Numbered from the stretch's first letter, positions 1 through 10,550 are shown. The stretch is DNA of 64,000 bases from Aliiroseovarius halocynthiae (GCF_007004645.1 NZ_ML660019.1:888437-952436); one strand, 5' to 3'. Notes: generated by a model not told the origin, from the sequence alone. Made by a program: numbers and translations.

Positions 1-459
1 AATGGCGGCTTTTCCGTGAAGCCGACAGTTCTGAAACAGCATCATGTCGAACGCGGCGCGCGGGTAATGAGTGAACGCTCGGCTGCCGCTGCACGCGATA
101 TGCTGCGCAAAGTGGTCACCGAGGGCACCGCCAGCTTTGGCGAGGTCGAGGGATATCTGGTGGGTGGCAAGACCGGCACAGCAGACAAGCCCAAGCCGCG
201 TGGCGGATATTATGATGATAAGGTGATCAACACCTTTGCCAGCATGTTCCCGTCGGATAACCCGAAATACGTTCTGATCGTCACGCTGGACGAACCGGTC
301 GAGACATCGGGCACCAAGCCGCGCCGCACAGCGGGCTGGACGGCCGTTCCCGTTGCAGCCACGATCATCGAACGCGTGGCGCCGCTGTTGGGCATGAAAC
401 CGCGCGAAACCCGCGTTGAACCTTTGGCCGCAACTGGGGTAACACTCACGTCGAACTGA
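1..459 (+). CDS. ftsI: Peptidoglycan D,D-transpeptidase FtsI (PBP3), C-terminal part only
   Basis: The frame is open from base 1, so this is the 3' end of a gene that starts outside the window (152 codons visible). It is a class B penicillin-binding protein, which crosslinks septal peptidoglycan in the periplasm. The transpeptidase KTG triad is seen at bases 169-177 in the context GGKTGTADKP. It is followed by the usual final strands (TFASMFPSDNPKY, then a VTLDEP segment). The upstream SxxK and SxN motifs are not in the window. Position directly before murE, in the classical division and cell-wall order, supports FtsI over another class B PBP. Only the catalytic C-terminus can be judged. Confidence 0.9.
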   Translation, partial: NGGFSVKPTVLKQHHVERGARVMSERSAAAARDMLRKVVTEGTASFGEVEGYLVGGKTGTADKPKPRGGYYDDKVINTFASMFPSDNPKYVLIVTLDEPVETSGTKPRRTAGWTAVPVAATIIERVAPLLGMKPRETRVEPLAATGVTLTSN

Positions 460-478
460 TTAGGCGGATTGCAAACAG

Positions 479-1969
479 ATGGGTGCTGAGATGGTAACGA
501 AATCCCTAGGGCAGCTGGGGCTCAGCGCCCGTTCTGGTCGCGATGTGCAGGTGACAGGGCTGTCGGTTGACAGTCGTCTGGTCAAGCCCGGCCACTTGTT
601 TGCCGCCCTTCCCGGCGCAAAGCTTCATGGTGGTGAATTTATTCAATATGCCTTGCGTATGGATGCCGCGGCCATTCTGACCGATCCTGAAGGCGCAAAG
701 ATTGCCGAGGCTGAACTGGCCGCATCCGATGCAGCTGTCGTGGTCACTGAAGACCCTCGCATGGCACTGGCCTATGCCGCAGCGCTTTGGTTTGGTGCAC
801 AGCCGGAACACATGGTGGCTGCGACGGGGACGAACGGGAAGACTTCGGTTGCCAGCTTCACACGGCAGATCTGGGCGCTTCTGGGCATCAAAGCCGCTAA
901 TCTGGGGACCACCGGCGTTGAAGGCGCGTTCACGGCACCCTTGTCACACACCACGCCTGAACCGATCACCTTGCACACAGTACTGGCCGATATGGCAGGC
1001 GCGGGCGTGACCCATGCCGCGATGGAGGCATCCTCCCACGGGTTAGCGCAGCGCCGCCTTGATGGGGTCCGCCTGTCCGCCGCCGCTTTCACCAACTTCA
1101 CGCAAGACCATCTGGATTATCACGAGACATTCGAGGAATACTTCGCCGCCAAGGCAGGTCTCTTCGCGCGCGTGCTGCCCGAAGGGGGAACCGCTGTGAT
1201 CAATATGGATGATCCGAAAGGCGCCGAGATGGCCACGATTGCCGAGGCGCGTGGCCAGAACCTGATCCGTGTGGGGCAGGGCGAGAGCTGCGAGCTGCGG
1301 CTTAAGGCGCGGCGTTTTGATGCGACCGGGCAAGAGCTGATGTTTACGTGGCAGGGCAAACCGTTCACCGCACGCTTGAACTTGATCGGAGGGTTTCAGG
1401 CAGAGAACATCCTTGCAGCCTCAGGACTGGCCATTGGCTGTGGCGCTGACCCCGAGCATGTGTTCGACACGTTCAAAGATCTTGAAACCGTGCGCGGCCG
1501 GATGCAGCACGCCGCCACCCGCGAAAATGGCGCGGCCGTGTTTGTGGACTATGCCCACACGCCGGACGCGCTGAAAACCGCTCTGCGGGCCATGCGCCCG
1601 CATGTGCTTGGGCGTTTGGTGGTTGTGTTCGGCGCTGGCGGGGATCGCGATACATCGAAACGGAAACTGATGGGGCGGGCTGCGGCCGAGAATGCCGATG
1701 TGGTCTTTGTGACCGACGACAATCCCCGCTCGGAAGACCCGGCGCTGATCCGCGCCATGGTGATGGAAGGCTGCCCCGAGGCCGTAAATGTTGGTGATCG
1801 GGCCGAAGCTATCTTGCGCGGCGTCGATGCATTGGGGCCGGGTGATACGCTTTTGATCGCTGGGAAAGGACACGAGACGGGCCAAACTGTTGGCAATGAC
1901 GTGCTGCCCTTTGATGATGTCGAACAGGCCTCGGTCGCGGTGGCTGCATTGGAAGGGCGGCTGGCATGA
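479..1969 (+). CDS. murE: UDP-MurNAc-L-Ala-D-Glu:meso-diaminopimelate ligase MurE
   Basis: Cytoplasmic ATP-dependent ligase that adds meso-diaminopimelate to UDP-MurNAc-Ala-Glu. The Mur ligase P-loop TGTNGKTS lies at residues 116-123. The DNPR motif that selects diaminopimelate rather than lysine is at residues 414-417 (DDNPRSEDP). The length of 496 aa is normal. The start at 479 has a GGCGG-like site about 10 bases upstream; an in-frame ATG at 491 is an alternative, removing four residues. The gene lies 19 bases after ftsI, and its last bases overlap murF as ATGA, so the two are probably translationally coupled within the dcw operon. Confidence 0.95.
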   Translation: MGAEMVTKSLGQLGLSARSGRDVQVTGLSVDSRLVKPGHLFAALPGAKLHGGEFIQYALRMDAAAILTDPEGAKIAEAELAASDAAVVVTEDPRMALAYAAALWFGAQPEHMVAATGTNGKTSVASFTRQIWALLGIKAANLGTTGVEGAFTAPLSHTTPEPITLHTVLADMAGAGVTHAAMEASSHGLAQRRLDGVRLSAAAFTNFTQDHLDYHETFEEYFAAKAGLFARVLPEGGTAVINMDDPKGAEMATIAEARGQNLIRVGQGESCELRLKARRFDATGQELMFTWQGKPFTARLNLIGGFQAENILAASGLAIGCGADPEHVFDTFKDLETVRGRMQHAATRENGAAVFVDYAHTPDALKTALRAMRPHVLGRLVVVFGAGGDRDTSKRKLMGRAAAENADVVFVTDDNPRSEDPALIRAMVMEGCPEAVNVGDRAEAILRGVDALGPGDTLLIAGKGHETGQTVGNDVLPFDDVEQASVAVAALEGRLA

Positions 1970-3384
1970 GTTTGTGGACTGCGAATGAGGCCGCGAAGGC
2001 CACAGGCGGCGAAGTTCGCGGTGACTGGGCGGTGTCCGGTGTCTCGATCGATACGCGCACCATCGAAGCTGGCGATCTGTTTGTTGCACTGAAAGCGGCC
2101 CGCGATGGGCACGAATTCGTGGCGCAGGCGTTGGAAAAAGGGGCCGGAGCGGCTTTGGTCAGCCATGTGCCCGACGGTGTGGCTGACGGTGCGCCGCTTC
2201 TGATTGTTGACGATGTTCTGACTGCGCTGGAAGATTTGGGTCGCGCGGCACGGGCGCGGACCAAGGCGCGCGTTATTGCGGTGACCGGGTCAGTTGGCAA
2301 AACCTCGACCAAAGAAATGCTGCGTACTGTGCTGAAGCGGCAGGGCAAAACCCACGCGGCTGAAGCAAGTTACAACAACCATTGGGGCGTGCCTCTGACT
2401 TTGGCGCGGATGCCTGCGGACGCGGATTTCGCCGTGATCGAAATCGGGATGAGTAATCCCGGCGAGATTGAACCGCTTGCCCGTATGGCCCGCCCACATG
2501 TGGCGCTGGTCACAACGGTTGCCGCAGCGCACCTTGAGGCATTTGATGATCTGGATGGAATTGCACGCGAAAAGGGATCAATCTTCAAAGGGTTAGCGCC
2601 GGAAGGCATCGCTATCGTGAATGGTGATCTGGACACGTCTTCGACCCTGAAGGCCGCAGGAGAAGGCTTCGAGACGCAAAGCTTTGGCGCAACCGCGCGT
2701 GGAAACGATCATCATCTGATCCATGTCGTGCTTAGTCCCGAGGCGACCATCTGCAAGGCGAAGGTCGCTGGGCAAGATTATTTGTTGAAAATTGCAAGCG
2801 TAGGGCGGCATTTTGCAATGAATGCGCTGGCGGTCCTGGTTACGACCCGCGCCTTGGGTGGGGATGTGACCTTGGCGGCCCGCGATATCAGCCATTGGGC
2901 GCCTCCATCTGGTCGCGGCACGCATGAAGACATACTGCTGGACGCACCTGAAGGGCTGACCTTGACGTTGATTGACGATGCGTTCAATGCCAACCCCACC
3001 TCGATGGCGGCCTCGCTCGAGGTGTTGGCGGTGTCGCAACCTGTCGATGGGGTTGGCCGGATCCTGAAGGGGCGCCGTATGGCCATTCTGGGGGATATGC
3101 TGGAGCTTGGCCCAGACGAAGCCAAATTGCACGCCGACATCGCAGATCTGCCCTTTATGGATCAGATCGACATTGTTCACTGTTCCGGCCCACTGATGCG
3201 ATCGTTGTGGGAACGGCTGTCCGGCGATCAGCAGGGAATTTACACCGAAACCGCAGCAGAGATGGCCGCGCAGGTCCACACTCTGATTGACGCTGGCGAT
3301 GTCGTTCTGGTTAAGGGCTCGAAGGGATCGCTGATCTCCAAAGCTGTTGACGCGATCCGCAAAATGAGCCAAGCGCAAGGTTAA
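1966..3384 (+). CDS. murF: UDP-MurNAc-tripeptide:D-Ala-D-Ala ligase MurF
   Basis: Adds D-alanyl-D-alanine to UDP-MurNAc-tripeptide, the last cytoplasmic step before the lipid-linked stages. The protein has 472 residues. It begins with the MurF N-terminal domain ([12 protein letters not shown], then [15 protein letters not shown]). The ATP-binding loop [14 protein letters not shown] follows near residue 106, and the C-terminal domain includes GDMLELG. The ATG overlaps the murE stop by four bases. The next gene, mraY, starts 20 bases downstream on the same strand, so this is the middle of one transcription unit. Confidence 0.95.
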   Translation: MSLWTANEAAKATGGEVRGDWAVSGVSIDTRTIEAGDLFVALKAARDGHEFVAQALEKGAGAALVSHVPDGVADGAPLLIVDDVLTALEDLGRAARARTKARVIAVTGSVGKTSTKEMLRTVLKRQGKTHAAEASYNNHWGVPLTLARMPADADFAVIEIGMSNPGEIEPLARMARPHVALVTTVAAAHLEAFDDLDGIAREKGSIFKGLAPEGIAIVNGDLDTSSTLKAAGEGFETQSFGATARGNDHHLIHVVLSPEATICKAKVAGQDYLLKIASVGRHFAMNALAVLVTTRALGGDVTLAARDISHWAPPSGRGTHEDILLDAPEGLTLTLIDDAFNANPTSMAASLEVLAVSQPVDGVGRILKGRRMAILGDMLELGPDEAKLHADIADLPFMDQIDIVHCSGPLMRSLWERLSGDQQGIYTETAAEMAAQVHTLIDAGDVVLVKGSKGSLISKAVDAIRKMSQAQG

Positions 3385-3404
3385 CAAGCAGAAGGGCCCA
3401 CTTT

Positions 3405-4487
3405 ATGTTGTATTGGTTGACCGAGTTTTCGGATGGCGGCGATGTTTTCAACCTGTTTCGCTATATCACCTTCCGCTCGGGTGGGGCTTTTTTCACGGCG
3501 CTGATTTTCGGTTTTATGTTCGGAAAACCGCTGATCAATATCCTGCGCCGCAAGCAGGGCAAGGGGCAGCCAATCCGCGATGATGGCCCCGAAAGCCACA
3601 AGGAAAAACAGGGCACGCCGACTATGGGCGGGCTGTTGATCCTGTCTGCATTGCTGGTGGCCACGCTGATGTGGGCGCGACTGGATAATCACTATGTCTG
3701 GATTACGCTGTTTGTGACCTATGGCTTTGGTTTGATTGGCTTTGCGGATGATTTCGCCAAAGTGTCGAAGAACAATACCGCTGGGGTGTCGGGCAAGATT
3801 CGCCTGGCCATTGGGTTGGCTATTGCAGGGATAGCAGCCGTCTGGGCGTCCAGCGTTCACCCCGAGGGGCTTCAGTACCAACTGGCCTTCCCGGTGTTTA
3901 AAGACACGCTTCTGAACATGAGCTATTTGTTCATCCCCTTCGTGATGATCGTCATCGTCGGCTCGGCCAATGCAGTGAACCTGACGGACGGGTTGGACGG
4001 GCTGGCCATTATGCCGGTGATGATAGCAGCAGGCACACTAGGTGTGATTGCCTATGCTGTCGGCCGTGTGGACTTCACTGAATATCTGGACGTGCACTAT
4101 GTGCCCGGCACGGGTGAATTGTTCGTCTTCACCTCGGCGTTGATTGGCGGCGGATTGGGCTTCCTTTGGTATAACGCACCGCCCGCCGCCGTGTTCATGG
4201 GCGACACCGGATCACTGGCCCTTGGCGGAGCCTTGGGCGCGATCGCTGTGGCCACCAAGCACGAGATTGTATTGGCCATTGTAGGCGGTCTGTTCGTGGT
4301 CGAGGCGCTTTCGGTCATTATTCAGGTGTTGTACTTCAAGAAGACCGGTAAGCGGGTGTTCCTGATGGCGCCGATCCACCACCATTTCGAACATAAAGGC
4401 TGGAAAGAGCCGCAGATTGTGATCCGCTTCTGGATCATCTCGTTGATCTTGGCGCTTATTGGTCTGGCGACATTGAAGGTTCGCTAA
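3405..4487 (+). CDS. mraY: Phospho-MurNAc-pentapeptide transferase MraY
   Basis: Integral membrane enzyme that transfers phospho-MurNAc-pentapeptide to undecaprenyl phosphate, giving lipid I. It has 360 residues and about ten hydrophobic segments. Family signatures visible are [12 protein letters not shown] with KQGTPTMGG near residue 60, the GFADDFAKV segment, the [13 protein letters not shown] loop and the histidine-rich APIHHHFE near residue 324. These hold the aspartates and histidines of the active site. A site AGAAGGG precedes the ATG. A strong hairpin follows the gene, so at least part of the transcription of the upstream genes probably ends here. Confidence 0.96.
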   Translation: MLYWLTEFSDGGDVFNLFRYITFRSGGAFFTALIFGFMFGKPLINILRRKQGKGQPIRDDGPESHKEKQGTPTMGGLLILSALLVATLMWARLDNHYVWITLFVTYGFGLIGFADDFAKVSKNNTAGVSGKIRLAIGLAIAGIAAVWASSVHPEGLQYQLAFPVFKDTLLNMSYLFIPFVMIVIVGSANAVNLTDGLDGLAIMPVMIAAGTLGVIAYAVGRVDFTEYLDVHYVPGTGELFVFTSALIGGGLGFLWYNAPPAAVFMGDTGSLALGGALGAIAVATKHEIVLAIVGGLFVVEALSVIIQVLYFKKTGKRVFLMAPIHHHFEHKGWKEPQIVIRFWIISLILALIGLATLKVR

Positions 4488-4511
4488 ACGCGGTTAAACT
4501 ACTTTCCTAAG

Positions 4512-4542
4512 GCCCCGCCCATTCGGCGGGGCTTTTGTTTTT
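4512..4542 (+). terminator. Rho-independent terminator after mraY
   Basis: Perfect 8-bp GC stem (GCCCCGCC at 4512-4519 pairing with GGCGGGGC at 4525-4532), loop CATTC, then TTTTGTTTTT. It lies between mraY and murD, so murD may have its own promoter or depend on read-through. Confidence 0.85.
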
Positions 4543-4587
4543 GCGGCAAACGCATTAGCGATGGAACAACACGGACAGGAGGCACGC

Positions 4588-5994
4588 ATGATCCCGGTGA
4601 AAGGTTTTGATGGTCGCAAGGTTGCGGTTCTAGGGCTTGGACGGTCGGGTCTTGCGACGGCCCATGCGCTGGAAGCGGGCGGGGCCGAGGCACTGTGCTG
4701 GGATGACGGGCAAGAAGCGCGCGAACGCGCCGAAGGGCAGGGGCTGATCCTGCACGACCTGAACAAGGGCAACGCGTGGGAGGATGTCGCCGCCCTGATC
4801 GTCAGCCCGGGCATTCCCCACCTCTATCCCGAACCCAACAAGCTGATCGCGCGTGCGATGGAGGCTGGCGTGCCGGTCGACAATGACATTGGCCTGTTTT
4901 TTCGCAGCTTCGCAGATCAGGAATGGGATAACTTCGACACTCTGCCGCGCATCGTTGCGGTGACGGGATCGAACGGAAAATCCACCACCTCGGCCCTGAT
5001 CCATCACGTGCTGGAACATGCCGGCAAGCCCACGCAACTGGCTGGCAATATCGGACGCGGTGTCCTGGACATCGACCCTGCCCATGATGGCGAGGTCGTT
5101 GTGTTGGAGTTGTCGAGCTATCAAACCGATCTGGCCCGCTCGCTAACGCCTGACATCGCGGTTTTCACCAATCTGTCACCCGATCATCTGGATCGTCACG
5201 GCGGCAAGGGCGGCTATTTCGCGGCCAAACGTCGTCTGTTTTCTGAAGGCGGCCCCGATCGCGCAGTTGTTGGCGTGGACGAGGCGGAAGGCGTCTATCT
5301 GGCGGGGCAACTGTCCGAAGGTGCTGCGGATGATCGCGTGATCCGCATCTCGGTTGATCGCAAGTTGACCGGCCCCGGATGGCAGGTCTTTGCCCGGAAG
5401 GGCTTCCTGTCGGAATACCGAAAAGGGCGTCAGATCGCCTCGGTCGATTTGCGGGCTGTTAAGGGGCTGCCTGGAAGCCACAACCACCAAAACGCCTGTG
5501 CTGCCTATGCGGTTTGTCGATCGATTGGGTTGGCCCCCAAGGTGATCGAAGCCGCATTTAACGCCTTCAAAGGGCTGCCCCACCGCTCGCAATTGGTAGG
5601 CGAGGCAAACGGAGTGGCGTTTGTGAATGACAGTAAGGCCACCAATGTGGATAGCGCCCGCGCAGCCCTTGGGGCGTTCAAAAGCATTCGTTGGATCGCA
5701 GGTGGACTGGGCAAGGATGGCGGGATTGAAAGCCTGTCTGACGTTCTGTCACATGTGGCCAAAGCCTATTTGATCGGCCATTCGGCACGCGAGTTCGCCT
5801 TGCAGCTGCGCGACGTTCCATATGAGATCTGCGAGACCATGCAGAACGCAGTGGCGGCGGCCTCGCGGGATGCGCAATCCGGGGACACAGTTCTGCTGGC
5901 TCCCGCCGCGGCCAGCTTTGACCAATATCCTGATTTTGAAAAGCGCGGCGAAGATTTTACGCGACTGGTACAATCCATCCTTCAGGATATGTGA
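4588..5994 (+). CDS. murD: UDP-MurNAc-L-alanine:D-glutamate ligase MurD
   Basis: Adds D-glutamate to UDP-MurNAc-L-alanine in the cytoplasm. The N-terminal nucleotide-sugar domain starts [18 protein letters not shown]. The P-loop is [16 protein letters not shown]. The central domain has [14 protein letters not shown], and the C-terminal domain has FVNDSKATN and the final [17 protein letters not shown] motif typical of MurD. I chose the ATG at 4588 (MIPVKG) because CAGGAGG lies five bases upstream and homologues begin there; an upstream ATG at 4561 would add nine residues. Length 468 aa. It is cut off from mraY by a terminator hairpin. Confidence 0.95.
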   Translation: MIPVKGFDGRKVAVLGLGRSGLATAHALEAGGAEALCWDDGQEARERAEGQGLILHDLNKGNAWEDVAALIVSPGIPHLYPEPNKLIARAMEAGVPVDNDIGLFFRSFADQEWDNFDTLPRIVAVTGSNGKSTTSALIHHVLEHAGKPTQLAGNIGRGVLDIDPAHDGEVVVLELSSYQTDLARSLTPDIAVFTNLSPDHLDRHGGKGGYFAAKRRLFSEGGPDRAVVGVDEAEGVYLAGQLSEGAADDRVIRISVDRKLTGPGWQVFARKGFLSEYRKGRQIASVDLRAVKGLPGSHNHQNACAAYAVCRSIGLAPKVIEAAFNAFKGLPHRSQLVGEANGVAFVNDSKATNVDSARAALGAFKSIRWIAGGLGKDGGIESLSDVLSHVAKAYLIGHSAREFALQLRDVPYEICETMQNAVAAASRDAQSGDTVLLAPAAASFDQYPDFEKRGEDFTRLVQSILQDM

Positions 5995-6032
5995 GCGATA
6001 CCGGTATCCCGCGGTATGCTGAAAAACTCAAA

Positions 6033-6054
6033 AACCCCTTGTTTATAAGGGGTT
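6033..6054. terminator. Hairpin between murD and the DUF3422 gene
   Basis: Perfect 8-bp stem AACCCCTT / AAGGGGTT with loop GTTTAT. The A-rich run lies upstream and no T-run follows on the plus strand, so as an intrinsic terminator it would work better on the minus strand. It may still mark the end of the murD transcript. Confidence 0.4.
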
Positions 6055-6102
6055 GCAATGTGTTTCGTCTCTGCTACCACTTTGCGCGGAGGAGACACGC
6101 GC

Positions 6103-7389
6103 ATGAAGACTTTGACCGATCATCCGGGCCGTTATGACCTAGCAAACGAGCTGCACGCCCGCCCGTCCCCCGCGCTAAGTGCGCCGGGAACGGCGGCCTA
6201 TCTGGCCATTAAACGCCCGGACAACGCGGCCAATCGTGATCGCGATGCGGATCGTCAGCATTTGATTGCGCTTCTTGATCGGTTTGGTGCGCCGCATCCC
6301 AGCCCCGGATCCAATCACTATTTCGGAGAAATCGGGCGCTATCACTTGAAATGGGAGCAGCATAACGAGTTTGTCAGCTATACCGTGTTCTCTGACGGTA
6401 TCTCGTCCCGTGCGTTTGATCCGGCGGCGTTTGATGTCTTCCCGGACGATTGGCTTGCCGACGCGCCGGGCGCGCGGATCACTTCAGCCCATATCCGGGT
6501 TCAACAGATGCCGGGCAGGGAAACGGAAATGGACGAACAGGTGCGCGATTGGTTCGTATCTGAAAGCATTGCCTCGACATGGGTGCTGGACCGTGCCGCA
6601 ATGGTGGCGGGCGATTTCCGCATCGATCCGGCAGGTCACATGCGCTTTGTGGCGTTCATTTCTGAAGGGACGGGCAAGCGGCGGATTGGTCGGATCGTGC
6701 AACGTCTGTGCGAGATTGAGACCTATAAGACCATGTCGATGCTGGGCTTCCCGGAAGCGCGCAACATTCACCGCAATCTGCGCAATGTCGACGACGAGCT
6801 GACCCATCTGGTTGGCGCAATGAAGCGCGGCGATGAACCGGCCGAAGCCACGTTAAGCGAGCTTTTGTCGATCTCGGCCGAGCTGGAAGAGCTAATGGCG
6901 TCAACATCGTTCCGAATGGGGGCGACGCGGGCATATGAAGCCATTCTGAATCAGCGTATCGGTGCGCTGAGGGAAGAGCGGTTTCGCGGGCGTCAGACGC
7001 TGAGCGAATTCATGATGCGCCGCTATGATCCCGCGATGCGCACGACGAAAAGCGCTGAGTCACAGCTTGAGGTCATGGCGGCACGGGCCGCGCGTGCGGG
7101 CGAATTGTTGCGCACCCGTGTCGATGTTGAACGGGCCGAGCAAAACCAGGCGCTGCTTGAAAGCATGGATGCCCGCGCCAAGATGCAGCTGCGCTTGCAG
7201 GAAACGGTTGAAGGCCTGTCCGTCGTTGCGATCAGCTATTACGCGGTGTCGCTTGCTGGGTATCTGTTCTATCCGCTGGCGGGCGCGCTTGGCATTTCGA
7301 AAGGTACATTGACCGCTGCGCTTACGCTGCCTGTGGTGTGTCTGGTGTGGTTGTCTGTGCGCCGGATCCGGAAGTCTCTGGGGCATTGA
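6103..7389 (+). CDS. DUF3422 family membrane-anchored protein
   Basis: Protein of 428 residues with the DUF3422 pattern: N-terminal DHPGRYDLANELHARP, then FGEIGRYHLKWEQHNEF and an RTRVDVERAEQNQ segment. The central part (about residues 230-350) is rich in Glu/Leu/Arg and likely coiled coil. The last 60 residues contain two hydrophobic helices (around VVAISYYAVSLAGYLFY and LTLPVVCLVWLSV), so it is probably anchored in the inner membrane with a large cytoplasmic part. No function is established for the family as far as I know. Start at 6103 with GGAGGA nine bases upstream. Its 3' end overlaps the convergent YeeE-type gene by 68 bases. Confidence 0.85.
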   Translation: MKTLTDHPGRYDLANELHARPSPALSAPGTAAYLAIKRPDNAANRDRDADRQHLIALLDRFGAPHPSPGSNHYFGEIGRYHLKWEQHNEFVSYTVFSDGISSRAFDPAAFDVFPDDWLADAPGARITSAHIRVQQMPGRETEMDEQVRDWFVSESIASTWVLDRAAMVAGDFRIDPAGHMRFVAFISEGTGKRRIGRIVQRLCEIETYKTMSMLGFPEARNIHRNLRNVDDELTHLVGAMKRGDEPAEATLSELLSISAELEELMASTSFRMGATRAYEAILNQRIGALREERFRGRQTLSEFMMRRYDPAMRTTKSAESQLEVMAARAARAGELLRTRVDVERAEQNQALLESMDARAKMQLRLQETVEGLSVVAISYYAVSLAGYLFYPLAGALGISKGTLTAALTLPVVCLVWLSVRRIRKSLGH

Positions 7390-8386
7390 TGCGGGCATCT
7401 ACGCGGGCGGCAATCCATGCGCCCGCGATAATGGCTAACAGTGCAATCGTCGCAGCGGTGGACAGTGTTGCCACGCCTGACAAACCGGCGCCAACGGTGC
7501 AGCCGCCAGCAAATACGCCCCCAAGGCCCATCAGGACGCCGCCCGACAGATAACGGCCCATCTGACCCGCGCCCTCAAACCCTTGCCAGGCAAAGCGCCC
7601 GGCAAGCAGGGCTGACAAAGCTGCGCCCAGAACGACGCCTCCGATCAGGCCTGTGCCGAAATTGCCGCCAACGGCGCTGGACGCCGCGGTCCAAAAGAGC
7701 GTATCGGCCAGTGGAAGTGTGAAAGACAGGCTTTCCACAGCGATGGGGTCAAATTCGTCCATCAGGACCAGACCAGTCCCAAGCCACCCCAGAGGGATCA
7801 GTCCGCCCAGCAATGCTGCCAGCACGATTGTGCCCAGTTTGGGACGCGTCTGCGCAATGAAGAACGCGGCAAGAAGAACCGGCACCACAGCACCCAATAC
7901 GGGAAGCGACGGCGCTGGGATTTCGACTGCACCAAGGGTCGTGCGCAGCGGAGAGAACACGCCTTTCAGCGCGGCCTGCGCGGTCAGTGCGGCGACGCCG
8001 ATCACAACTACGGCACGCAGATTTCCCGACGATCCAAGTACAACAAGCCGTGACAGGCAGCCGCGTGTCATGACCATCCCGGCACCGAACATCAGCCCCC
8101 CGACCACTAGCGACAAGATTGGCAAAGTTGGTGCGTGATAACGGTGTCCGCTAAACTCGACCCAACCGGCCATGACGGCACCTTGAGTGCCGATGACCGC
8201 AACGGCCAGCGCCGTCAGCCAGACGGCAAGTGCTTGTCGCCCGTCAGTGCCAGAGCCGATTACGCCACGGCGCAAACAAAAGCGTGTCAGTTCGGCCAAC
8301 ACGCCAAACGCAGCGCCAAGGCCCAGCCCGAACAAGATCGAGGCTGTGCGTGGTGTCAGGGTTTCAAAACCGAGTGTCTCGAACAT
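7322..8386 (-). CDS. YeeE/YedE family transporter, thiosulfate/sulfur-compound uptake type
   Basis: Integral membrane protein of 354 residues with about nine to ten hydrophobic segments and two YeeE repeats. Three cysteine-bearing motifs are visible: ELTRFCLRRG (Cys near residue 37), MTRGCLSRLVVLGSSGN and AGGCTVGAGLSG. Cysteines in such positions line the pathway in the characterised thiosulfate transporter TsuA, so uptake of thiosulfate or a related sulfur compound is inferred; a selenium role is possible for some relatives. No TusA-like partner is adjacent. The start at 8386 has GGAG eight bases upstream; an upstream start at 8428 lacks support. The 3' end overlaps the DUF3422 gene tail to tail. 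Confidence 0.82.
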   Translation of the reverse strand: MFETLGFETLTPRTASILFGLGLGAAFGVLAELTRFCLRRGVIGSGTDGRQALAVWLTALAVAVIGTQGAVMAGWVEFSGHRYHAPTLPILSLVVGGLMFGAGMVMTRGCLSRLVVLGSSGNLRAVVVIGVAALTAQAALKGVFSPLRTTLGAVEIPAPSLPVLGAVVPVLLAAFFIAQTRPKLGTIVLAALLGGLIPLGWLGTGLVLMDEFDPIAVESLSFTLPLADTLFWTAASSAVGGNFGTGLIGGVVLGAALSALLAGRFAWQGFEGAGQMGRYLSGGVLMGLGGVFAGGCTVGAGLSGVATLSTAATIALLAIIAGAWIAARVDARINAPETSGSGAQTTTPDTPQAA

Positions 8387-8581
8387 CTTCACGTCTCCGC
8401 ATTTGGGAATATGTTCCATCTGGCGCACGAATTCTCAATCGGCAAGCTTTGAATGTGTCGATGTGTGGCGTTGTTGCGGGAAATTGTTCCATTCATGAGG
8501 TTCTGGAGGAACTTTTGACCCGATTCGAGTGTGGGCGTGGTCGTGTCGCCCGTCATGCTTTTCGTTCGGCAAAGCTTGTTC

Positions 8582-9481
8582 TTATTTGCGTCCAAAGCCC
8601 CTGCGGGGGTCCAGCGCATCGCGCAGCCCTTCGCCCAGATAATTTGCGCAAAGAACGGTCAAGGTGATCATCAAGCCGGGCCAGATGGCGCGGGCAGGGG
8701 TCAGGGTCAGGTATTCGGTCCCGTCAAACAACAATCGGCCCCATGTGGGGTGGTCCGGTGGGAAGCCCAGCCCCAGAAAGCTAAGTGCACTTTCGGTGAT
8801 GATGGCATTGGCCAGTCCCAGCGTGGCGGATACGATGATGACACCCAGTACATTGGGAAGAATATGGCGCCGGATTAGCCCCCATGGGCGAACGCCCAAT
8901 GCGGTGGCGGCGGTCACGAATTCGCGGTTTTTCAACGCCAGCACTTCGGCGCGCAAGATGCGAGCCGTCTGCATCCAACTGGTCAGGCCGATCATCGCGA
9001 CGATCAGCAGAAAGATCCCAGCCTCTGCCCCGAAGAGCATGCGCAACTTTTCGCGCCACAGCATGATCGTAACCAGAAGCAGAGGAAGGACGGGAAGGGC
9101 CAAAAACAGGTCGGTCAACCGCATGAGCGGGGCATCCAGCCAGCGGAACATGCCCGCCAGAATGCCAACGGCCGTCCCAATGGCAACCGACAGTCCCATC
9201 GCAACCAATCCCACCAATACGGTGACACGACCGCCTTCCAGGATGGCCGCGAACAGATCGCGCCCAAGGTGATCTGTGCCCATGGGATGCGCCAAGCTGG
9301 GTCCAAGGTTGCGGGCGGTTATGTTGATCTGGCCGGATGTATGAAGCCACAGGAATGGGCCAATCAGGACGGCAAACAGGATCAGTGCCAGCAAACCGCC
9401 CCCGATCACAGCCCCTTTGTGGCGTCGAAATCGCCGCCAAAACCTGTTGGTGGGGGCTCCGGTATGGGGCAGGTCAGTCAT
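8582..9481 (-). CDS. Peptide/nickel-type ABC transporter permease, DppC/OppC-like
   Basis: Inner-membrane permease of 299 residues. After the N-terminal basic segment (FWRRFRRHKGAVIGG) come the OppC-type extracellular linker, LGTD-like MGTDHLGRDLFAAIL, and five further membrane segments. The EAA loop that contacts the ATPase is near residue 205 (EVLALKNREFVTAATALG). The end AIWPGLMITLTVLCANYLGEGLRDALDPR is typical of the family. The chosen ATG at 9481 overlaps the upstream permease stop as ATGACTGA, with AAGGAT just before. It forms an operon with the DppB-like permease and the binding protein. No ATPase gene is adjacent. Confidence 0.9.
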   Translation of the reverse strand: MTDLPHTGAPTNRFWRRFRRHKGAVIGGGLLALILFAVLIGPFLWLHTSGQINITARNLGPSLAHPMGTDHLGRDLFAAILEGGRVTVLVGLVAMGLSVAIGTAVGILAGMFRWLDAPLMRLTDLFLALPVLPLLLVTIMLWREKLRMLFGAEAGIFLLIVAMIGLTSWMQTARILRAEVLALKNREFVTAATALGVRPWGLIRRHILPNVLGVIIVSATLGLANAIITESALSFLGLGFPPDHPTWGRLLFDGTEYLTLTPARAIWPGLMITLTVLCANYLGEGLRDALDPRRGFGRK

Positions 9482-10484
9482 AGCTGATCCTTGGATCCAG
9501 CAGGCCATAAGCGATGTCTGCAAATAGATTGAACAGGACGACCAGGACCGCGAACAGGAAGGTCAGGGTTTGCACCACAGGAAGATCGCCGCTTTGGATC
9601 GCGGAAATCAGAAGCTCTCCTATCCCGTTGATCTTGAATATCTGTTCGGTGATGACGGCCCCTGCCAACACTTGTGGAATGCCAAGAGCAATGACAGTGA
9701 CGACAGGCAACATAGAGTTACGGGCAACGTGACGCAGCATCACACGCCGTTCGGATGCACCTTTGGCACGGGCTGTGCGAACATAGTCGTGATGAAGATT
9801 GTCCAGCATCGAGGCGCGCATATATCGGCTGATCTGCGCGGCATTATACAGTGCAAGGATCGCGACGGGCATGACCATCTGGCGGAACTGCTCCATCAGA
9901 CTGCCCCAGTCGGTGACCCGTAGCGTCGTGTCATAGACCGAGGGAAGCCAGTTCAGTTTGACCGCGAAAACAATGATCATCACGACCCCCAGAAAGAAGG
10001 ATGGCACCGAGTAGCCGATCATCGAGATGAAGCTGCCCAAATGGTCGAACCAGCCATGCTGGCGGTAGGCGGAATAGATACCTATGGGAAGGGCAATTGC
10101 GATGCCCAGCAGATAGGACATCCCAACCACCCACAATGTTTGCGGCAGCCGCTCGGCGATCAGATCGACCACCGGCACGCGCGCAGACCAGCTGAGAACG
10201 CGCAGACGGTCTGGATCACCAAGTGCCAGCCCAGTCACATTGGTCAGCCAGTTCAGCGGTTCGTGGATGAAAAACTGTTTGCACCAAAGAAGGTAGCGGG
10301 TCAGCAGGGGATCCCCGATCCCCAAAGCCTCGCGCAGTTGGGCGCGGGTGTCCGCCGGGATCGACATGGGCAGGTTGGAGGTTGGGTCATTCGGGGCCAG
10401 ATCCATCAAAAGGAAAATGGCGAAGCTGATGAGCACCAGCACGGGGACCGAGAAAGCAAGCCTGCGCAAACAATAGGTTAACAT
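9474..10484 (-). CDS. Peptide/nickel-type ABC transporter permease, DppB/OppB-like
   Basis: Inner-membrane permease of 336 residues beginning MLTYCLRRLAFSVPVLVLIS, the standard DppB start. The family's cytoplasmic EAA segment is seen as DYVRTARAKGASERRVMLRHV, and the C-terminus is FNLFADIAYGLLDPRI. It carries a longer periplasmic loop after the first helix than E. coli DppB (about residues 30-120), which is common in this subfamily. It lies 66 bases after the binding protein gene and overlaps the DppC-like permease by eight bases. Substrate cannot be read from sequence; peptides or an opine-like compound are the default for this class. Confidence 0.9.
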   Translation of the reverse strand: MLTYCLRRLAFSVPVLVLISFAIFLLMDLAPNDPTSNLPMSIPADTRAQLREALGIGDPLLTRYLLWCKQFFIHEPLNWLTNVTGLALGDPDRLRVLSWSARVPVVDLIAERLPQTLWVVGMSYLLGIAIALPIGIYSAYRQHGWFDHLGSFISMIGYSVPSFFLGVVMIIVFAVKLNWLPSVYDTTLRVTDWGSLMEQFRQMVMPVAILALYNAAQISRYMRASMLDNLHHDYVRTARAKGASERRVMLRHVARNSMLPVVTVIALGIPQVLAGAVITEQIFKINGIGELLISAIQSGDLPVVQTLTFLFAVLVVLFNLFADIAYGLLDPRISYD

Positions 10485-10550
10485 GAGCGTAAGACGGCCT
10501 TTGGTTCCGGGACACGGCCAGAATCTGGCCGCACCCTTAGTCTAGCGGTC